Shown here one piece after another: positions 35,307 through 38,984 of a DNA stretch of 38,984 nt (position 1 is the first letter of the stretch; each line of letters opens with the position of its first letter). The notes under the pieces were generated by a model that worked only from the letters and a program-made list of their open reading frames with translations, did not search any database and was not told the DNA's origin. This stretch comes from Deltaproteobacteria bacterium (GTDB lineage: Bacteria; Desulfobacterota; Binatia; UBA9968): positions 1 to 38,984 of the forward strand of contig WHTF01000024.1 in assembly GCA_009379725.1 (NCBI GenBank), in the 5' to 3' direction. The translations under genes were made by a program, and so were the position numbers.

Positions 35307-35993
35307 TTATCGTCTCTGCAGCTCCTGCAAAAAAGACTGTATCTCCGGATTTCTCGGTTCGACCTGAACGGCAGCCTGTGCCGCCTGCAAGGCTTTGGAA
35401 AGCTCACCGTTCCTGAAAAACGCCTTGGCGAGCCCGAAGACGGCATCGAAACTGTTTGGCGATAACTTTACCGCCTCGGTAAAAGCCGAAATCGCTTGCG
35501 GAAAATTCCCGTTTGAAAGCGAACTTCCACCATGGGCGACCAATGCCTTCAAGAACTCACTTCGGCCTTTTGCCGATGTCGGTTGCAACCCAAGGAGTTC
35601 CTTGAAATAACCGACCGCCGACTCGAAATTGCCTGAGTTGAAAGCGTCAAGGCCGCCGGCAAAAAGGGCATCGATCAAAATGTCGAGAACCTCTCTTTTA
35701 CTTTCCTCCGGCGATAATCTGTAGGCGGTGCGCAGAGGGGTAAGGGCCTGACGCCAGCTCTTCAAGCCGATGTAAGAACGGCCCAGGTAAAGATAGGCCC
35801 GGCCGAAATTTGGATCAAGGTCCGTTGCCCTTTGAAATCTCGGGATGGCTTCGCGGTACTTGCCGCTGTTGAACAACGCCAGCCCCTCATCGAATTCATA
35901 CCGGGCGTCAGAAACCACGCCCGGTATCATGGCGCAAGAGCTGAAGAGGAGAGCCGCGACGACCATCGCAAAGAGTTGTCTATAGATCTGCAT
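35307..35993 (-). CDS. TPR-repeat lipoprotein
   Basis: A 228-residue protein with a signal peptide ending FSSC at cysteine 20, probably lipid-anchored. The rest consists of about five tetratricopeptide repeats (GKYREAIPRFQRATDLDPNF, NGNFPQAISAFTEAVKLSPN and others), a protein-protein interaction scaffold. GAGG lies five bases before the ATG. It is divergent from the PagL gene. No enzymatic motif is present. It is likely an outer-membrane-associated assembly or scaffold protein; partner unknown. Confidence 0.85.
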   Translation of the reverse strand: MQIYRQLFAMVVAALLFSSCAMIPGVVSDARYEFDEGLALFNSGKYREAIPRFQRATDLDPNFGRAYLYLGRSYIGLKSWRQALTPLRTAYRLSPEESKREVLDILIDALFAGGLDAFNSGNFESAVGYFKELLGLQPTSAKGRSEFLKALVAHGGSSLSNGNFPQAISAFTEAVKLSPNSFDAVFGLAKAFFRNGELSKALQAAQAAVQVEPRNPEIQSFLQELQRR

Positions 35994-36270
35994 GTGACCT
36001 CTTTTCTGAAACTACGGATCTGACGCAGTCATATCAAATTTACCGCAAAGCTGCACCCGCGCGATCAGCATTTTTAGGACTCACGGATACGAAGTAAGTT
36101 CAGGTGCCGATGGTGCAGCGATGCGATTTTCCTACCGCTCTCTTAGAACTCGTCGACCGATTCCCGGTCATTCCTATCCGCAGCCGCTCGATCGAGATTC
36201 GTACAAACATCCCCGCCCTTTAACGAAGCAGCAGAATTTGTTAGGGTCCGCCGACTACAGGAGGATTGAT

Positions 36271-36978
36271 ATGGGCAAACCCGCATACCGTCGAAACCGC
36301 GTTGGCAAACTTGAGGCGACCAGCGATCGATGTCGCCGTAGTTTATTCATCGCTGCTTTAATTGGGTCACTGTTCGTTCTATCCGGATTGGTTTCAAAGA
36401 ATGGACATGCCTATGCTGCGGATGCGACAGAGCAGCCTGCTCGATACGAGTCGGTGTTTGGATACGGCCGGCAATCGATCGGCATTAGTGCAGGGCATGG
36501 GTTAGCACTTCCGATAGGTGGCACTCAAACTCCGGAGCTGGAAGATATTCAGTTCGTCTACGTGACTCCGCGATGGGGTGTCGGTATTTCGGATCCTCTG
36601 GGCGGCAGCAGTTGGTACCGAGGCAACTTCGAGTTGTTGCTCGAAGGAACCTTTCTCTACAATTTTGAGCCGAAACCCGGCATTGCCGGAGGCCTTACTC
36701 CGATGATCCGCTACAATTTCCTGACCGGGAGTCGGTTTATTCCGTTCTTACAAGCCGGAGCAGGAGTTTTAGCCCTGGATGCCGATCTGACGGGGCAGTC
36801 TGACGGCGTGAGTTTTGCCCCACAGGGAGGGTTGGGCTTTCACTACTTCGTTTCGCAGCGAGCCGCTCTGACCGGCGAGTGGCGCCTTCACCATATCTCC
36901 AACGCTGGTATTCACAACAGGAACGCCGGTATCAACAGCAGCCTGTTTCTGATTGGAGTGACGTTCTTCCTCAACTAG
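36271..36978 (+). CDS. pagL: Lipid A 3-O-deacylase, PagL-like
   Basis: A 235-residue protein from ATG 36271, which has AGGAGG at 36259-36264; the frame extends to 36121 without support. A signal helix (about residues 22-40) precedes an eight-strand barrel-like pattern of alternating residues. The active-site text LHHISNAGI, with H208 and S210 of the H-x-S motif, matches PagL acyloxyacyl hydrolases, followed by NRNAGINSS. The glutamate that completes the triad in Pseudomonas PagL is not obvious in that segment. It would remove the 3-position acyl chain of lipid A in the outer membrane. Confidence 0.8.
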   Translation: MGKPAYRRNRVGKLEATSDRCRRSLFIAALIGSLFVLSGLVSKNGHAYAADATEQPARYESVFGYGRQSIGISAGHGLALPIGGTQTPELEDIQFVYVTPRWGVGISDPLGGSSWYRGNFELLLEGTFLYNFEPKPGIAGGLTPMIRYNFLTGSRFIPFLQAGAGVLALDADLTGQSDGVSFAPQGGLGFHYFVSQRAALTGEWRLHHISNAGIHNRNAGINSSLFLIGVTFFLN

Positions 36979-37388
36979 CAATCGAGACGATTCTCCCACC
37001 AGCGCTTGTATGGCGACAGGAGTTCCGCGCAGCAACTGACGCGCTTGCTGCTCACGAAGAGTTCACCGGTTGGTATCGAGGTGCTGGCTTCGATTCTGAT
37101 TGCCTTGTTCGTAGGGTAAACATCCTGTCTAAAGCGATCCGGTGAGTTCCCGGTTTGCCTGGCGGCAAAAACGTATCGGTCAGCATTGGAAAAATTAAAA
37201 TTTTCCCAAGCGTCAAACCCCTGGAACTGCGCAATACGCCATTTCCTGTAGTCGTTCATGTCCCTCGCTGCCACCTCTTTACAGCTCACCTCCTCCTCGG
37301 TAACATTTAAATAAAGGAGCTCAGCTGCCGCACCGACGGCCGCTCTGCGGATACGCTCTAGATTTCCGAATACATCGCCTTAGAGTTC
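36979..37388. other. Intergenic region, possible small minus-strand ORF
   Basis: These 410 bases lie between pagL and the histidine phosphatase gene. A minus-strand frame of 104 codons (37289 to 36975), with GTG start and a GAGGAG site before it, contains readable text such as RKWRIAQFQGFDAWENFNF. It matches nothing I know and may be chance. No other gene is visible. Confidence 0.3.
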
Positions 37389-38117
37389 ATGGCTTCTTTA
37401 GATCATCACCGAAAATTCAGGCCAACCGAGCCGTCGCCGCCGATCCCACAGCGGCGGATTCCCCAACTGGCGCGCCGATCCTGGACTCAACTGATCGTTA
37501 TCCGTCATGGTCACATCGCCGCCAACGGCGGCGAGCTTCACGCGCCGATGGCGGGATGGACTGACTTATCACTCAGCCCACGAGGCCTCCTAGAAACCGA
37601 GCAGCTCCGGCAGCACCTGGCCGGAGGCATGCGATTCGAGGCCATCTACTCGAGTTCACTTTCGCGGGCCACCGATACCGCTCGACCGCTGGCAGACGCT
37701 GGTCTCGGGCCGCTGCACTTGTGTCCAGCGCTCAGGGAGATCAATTGCGGCGAAATGGACGGGGTGCCGATCGCTGAGATCCAGCATCGATTTCCAGAGC
37801 TGTGGCGAGAGAATCGCCGGCAAGCGCGAGAGGACTTTCGCTGGCCGGGAGGGGAGAGTTACCGCGAGTTCCGTGACCGCTGCCTCGCGACCGTGCGAGG
37901 GATCGCCGCTGACCATTTGTCCGGGCGGGTGGCAATAGTCACCCATGCCGGCGTAATCAGTCAGATCGTCGGATCGATCTGTGGTCTGAGTCCCGCCTGC
38001 TGGGAACCGTTTCGTCCGGGTAATGCGAGCGTCTCAGAGCTTGCCTGGCACGGCCTCGGGGGTGTGATCGTCTCATTCGATTGCCGTGACCATCTGGAGC
38101 GAATCGGCTATCTGTAG
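37389..38117 (+). CDS. Histidine phosphatase family protein
   Basis: A 242-residue protein with the phosphohistidine motif IRHGHIAAN at about residues 37-45, the second catalytic region ALREINCGEMDG and the distal histidine in VTHAGVI near 189-195. This is the phosphoglycerate mutase-like/CobC branch. The first 35 residues are a basic, proline-rich extension not usual for the family, and no nearer start codon offers itself. It is convergent with the phosphotransferase gene, with 6 bp between the stops. Substrate unknown; a phosphosugar or alpha-ribazole phosphate are candidates. Confidence 0.85.
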   Translation: MASLDHHRKFRPTEPSPPIPQRRIPQLARRSWTQLIVIRHGHIAANGGELHAPMAGWTDLSLSPRGLLETEQLRQHLAGGMRFEAIYSSSLSRATDTARPLADAGLGPLHLCPALREINCGEMDGVPIAEIQHRFPELWRENRRQAREDFRWPGGESYREFRDRCLATVRGIAADHLSGRVAIVTHAGVISQIVGSICGLSPACWEPFRPGNASVSELAWHGLGGVIVSFDCRDHLERIGYL

Positions 38118-38123
38118 AGTCCT

Positions 38124-38984
38124 TCAGCGCCAGAACGCTGCGGCGCGCCGGATGATTCGCAACCAGTCGCTTGCAGACTGCGCCGCGGCTTTCCGCAAAG
38201 CAGTCGCACGCTTCTGATCGAAAACTATCGAAAGATGATATTCCAAGGCTCCGGAGAGGGCATTCGATGCTCCGGCTAACCAATAAGCGGCGCGCAGGTC
38301 GGACGAGAGCCGGCGCTCCATCCCTAGAGCCGAGAGATAGCAAGCCAGCAGTGTGTCGTGCCGGCGGCGCGCCTGCGGTTCCCAATAGGCGAGCGATTGC
38401 AGCCAGCCGCTGAGGTCTTCGAGGGGCGAACCGCGGCGCGCCCGTCCCCAGTCGATAAAGATCGATTCTTCCCCGCCGGCACGCCGGCGCACGAGTACAT
38501 TGCCAGGGTGCACGTCTCCGTGGATGGCCACGCTTGTGAACGGAGAAAACGAGAGTAATTCGCGGCGCATGGCCGGCAGCGCGACAGTGAGAAGCCGGAC
38601 GGACGACATGTGGCGGGCGAGCGGACTGAAATCCGGGTCACGGCGGCATTGCGCCAGTAGTTCCAAGGTTTTTTCGCTCGATGACTTTAATACAGCCTCG
38701 TAATCCCAAGGCGGCAGTGAGGCGGCGGCGTTGGCAGCGGCAGTGGCCAGGTGCAATCGAGCGAGGCGGCCGACCATCTCTTCTGCAGCCGCCGGATTGC
38801 GCCAAGGCCATCTCCTGACCGGCCGAACCCGCTCGAGGTACAGGACCGAGCAGGCATCACCCTGATGGTCCACCGCCAGCAGGCGGGGAGTAATGTCGTG
38901 TGCATGTTCGGCCACTAGACATTGGTAAATCAACGCTTCCCGAGCAAGCAATCCCTGCAGCCGCTTAACGACCATAGTGAGTGT
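38124..38984 (-). CDS. Aminoglycoside phosphotransferase (APH) family kinase, partial
   Basis: The frame is open to the right edge, so the N-terminus is outside the window; an ATG at 38975 is internal, since the VVKR sequence right after it resembles the ATP-binding lysine strand. The kinase core is visible: IHGDVHPGNVLV (catalytic loop HGDxHxxN) and FIDWGRARRGSPLEDLSGWL (metal-binding aspartate). At least 286 residues are present. Such kinases phosphorylate small hydroxyl compounds such as choline, homoserine, sugars or antibiotics; no evidence decides here. Pairing with a histidine phosphatase suggests phosphate-ester metabolism. Confidence 0.85.
   Translation of the reverse strand, partial: TLTMVVKRLQGLLAREALIYQCLVAEHAHDITPRLLAVDHQGDACSVLYLERVRPVRRWPWRNPAAAEEMVGRLARLHLATAAANAAASLPPWDYEAVLKSSSEKTLELLAQCRRDPDFSPLARHMSSVRLLTVALPAMRRELLSFSPFTSVAIHGDVHPGNVLVRRRAGGEESIFIDWGRARRGSPLEDLSGWLQSLAYWEPQARRRHDTLLACYLSALGMERRLSSDLRAAYWLAGASNALSGALEYHLSIVFDQKRATALRKAAAQSASDWLRIIRRAAAFWR

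Noticed and set aside
36975-37289. Minus-strand frame of 104 codons with GAGGAG before a GTG
   Set aside because: No recognisable family and it overlaps the pagL end; kept only as a note in the intergenic entry.
1-38984. CRISPR array, tRNA or rRNA genes, transposase genes
   Set aside because: I found no regularly spaced repeats, no cloverleaf-like sequence and no transposase or integrase motif on either strand by eye.

Overview
The window looks like a chromosomal segment of an uncultured Gram-negative bacterium with moderate-to-high GC. Evidence for the Gram-negative envelope is a PagL-like outer-membrane lipid A deacylase, several periplasmic c-type cytochromes and probable lipoproteins. 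The combination of a selenoprotein GrdB homologue, an EMO-type Fe-S membrane oxidoreductase, carotenoid genes and large cytochrome/GMC oxidoreductase genes suggests a soil or sediment lineage of the Desulfobacterota/Binatota/Tectomicrobia kind. That placement is inference only; no rRNA or universal marker gene is present.

Left part (1-9900). A small HExxH protein is followed by a type IV toxin-antitoxin pair (AbiEi/AbiEii). Next come a 5' stub of a type I restriction gene (hsdR) and an LLM flavin oxidoreductase gene broken by a one-base frameshift, flanked by two imperfect ~56-bp direct repeats. The best find follows: a GrdE-like gene and a GrdB-like gene whose reading frame continues through an in-frame UGA. 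The UGA sits exactly where GrdB carries selenocysteine (residue 350) and is followed by a good SECIS-like hairpin. Behind grdB lie a partial copy of a palindromic repeat, a broken SnoaL-like gene, an AT-rich non-coding stretch with two DnaA-box-like sites, and a run of small zinc-ribbon and membrane proteins.

Middle part (10000-22300). A minus-strand operon encodes a Rieske oxygenase, a CrtU/CruE-like FAD carotenoid desaturase and a fused CrtYc/Yd-type lycopene cyclase, which together suggest aromatic or oxidised carotenoids. A divergent IclR regulator follows. Then come an EMO-like cytochrome b/Fe-S oxidoreductase (electron transfer from acyl-CoA oxidation to quinone), a DUF192 protein, an archaeal-type (type II) GAPDH-like dehydrogenase, the TldD/TldE protease pair, a small HMA-fold protein without metal-binding cysteines, and a small protein of unknown function.

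Right part (22500-38984). Three consecutive dihaem c-type cytochromes of the MauG/CcP/RoxA-like superfamily are followed by a GMC oxidoreductase and, convergently, a large animal-type haem peroxidase. This looks like an extracytoplasmic oxidative pathway with unknown substrate. After a 127-bp palindromic repeat come half of an EamA transporter, a berberine-bridge-type FAD oxidase, a TPR lipoprotein, PagL, a histidine phosphatase and a partial phosphotransferase gene that runs off the right edge. I saw no tRNA, rRNA, CRISPR array or transposase gene.
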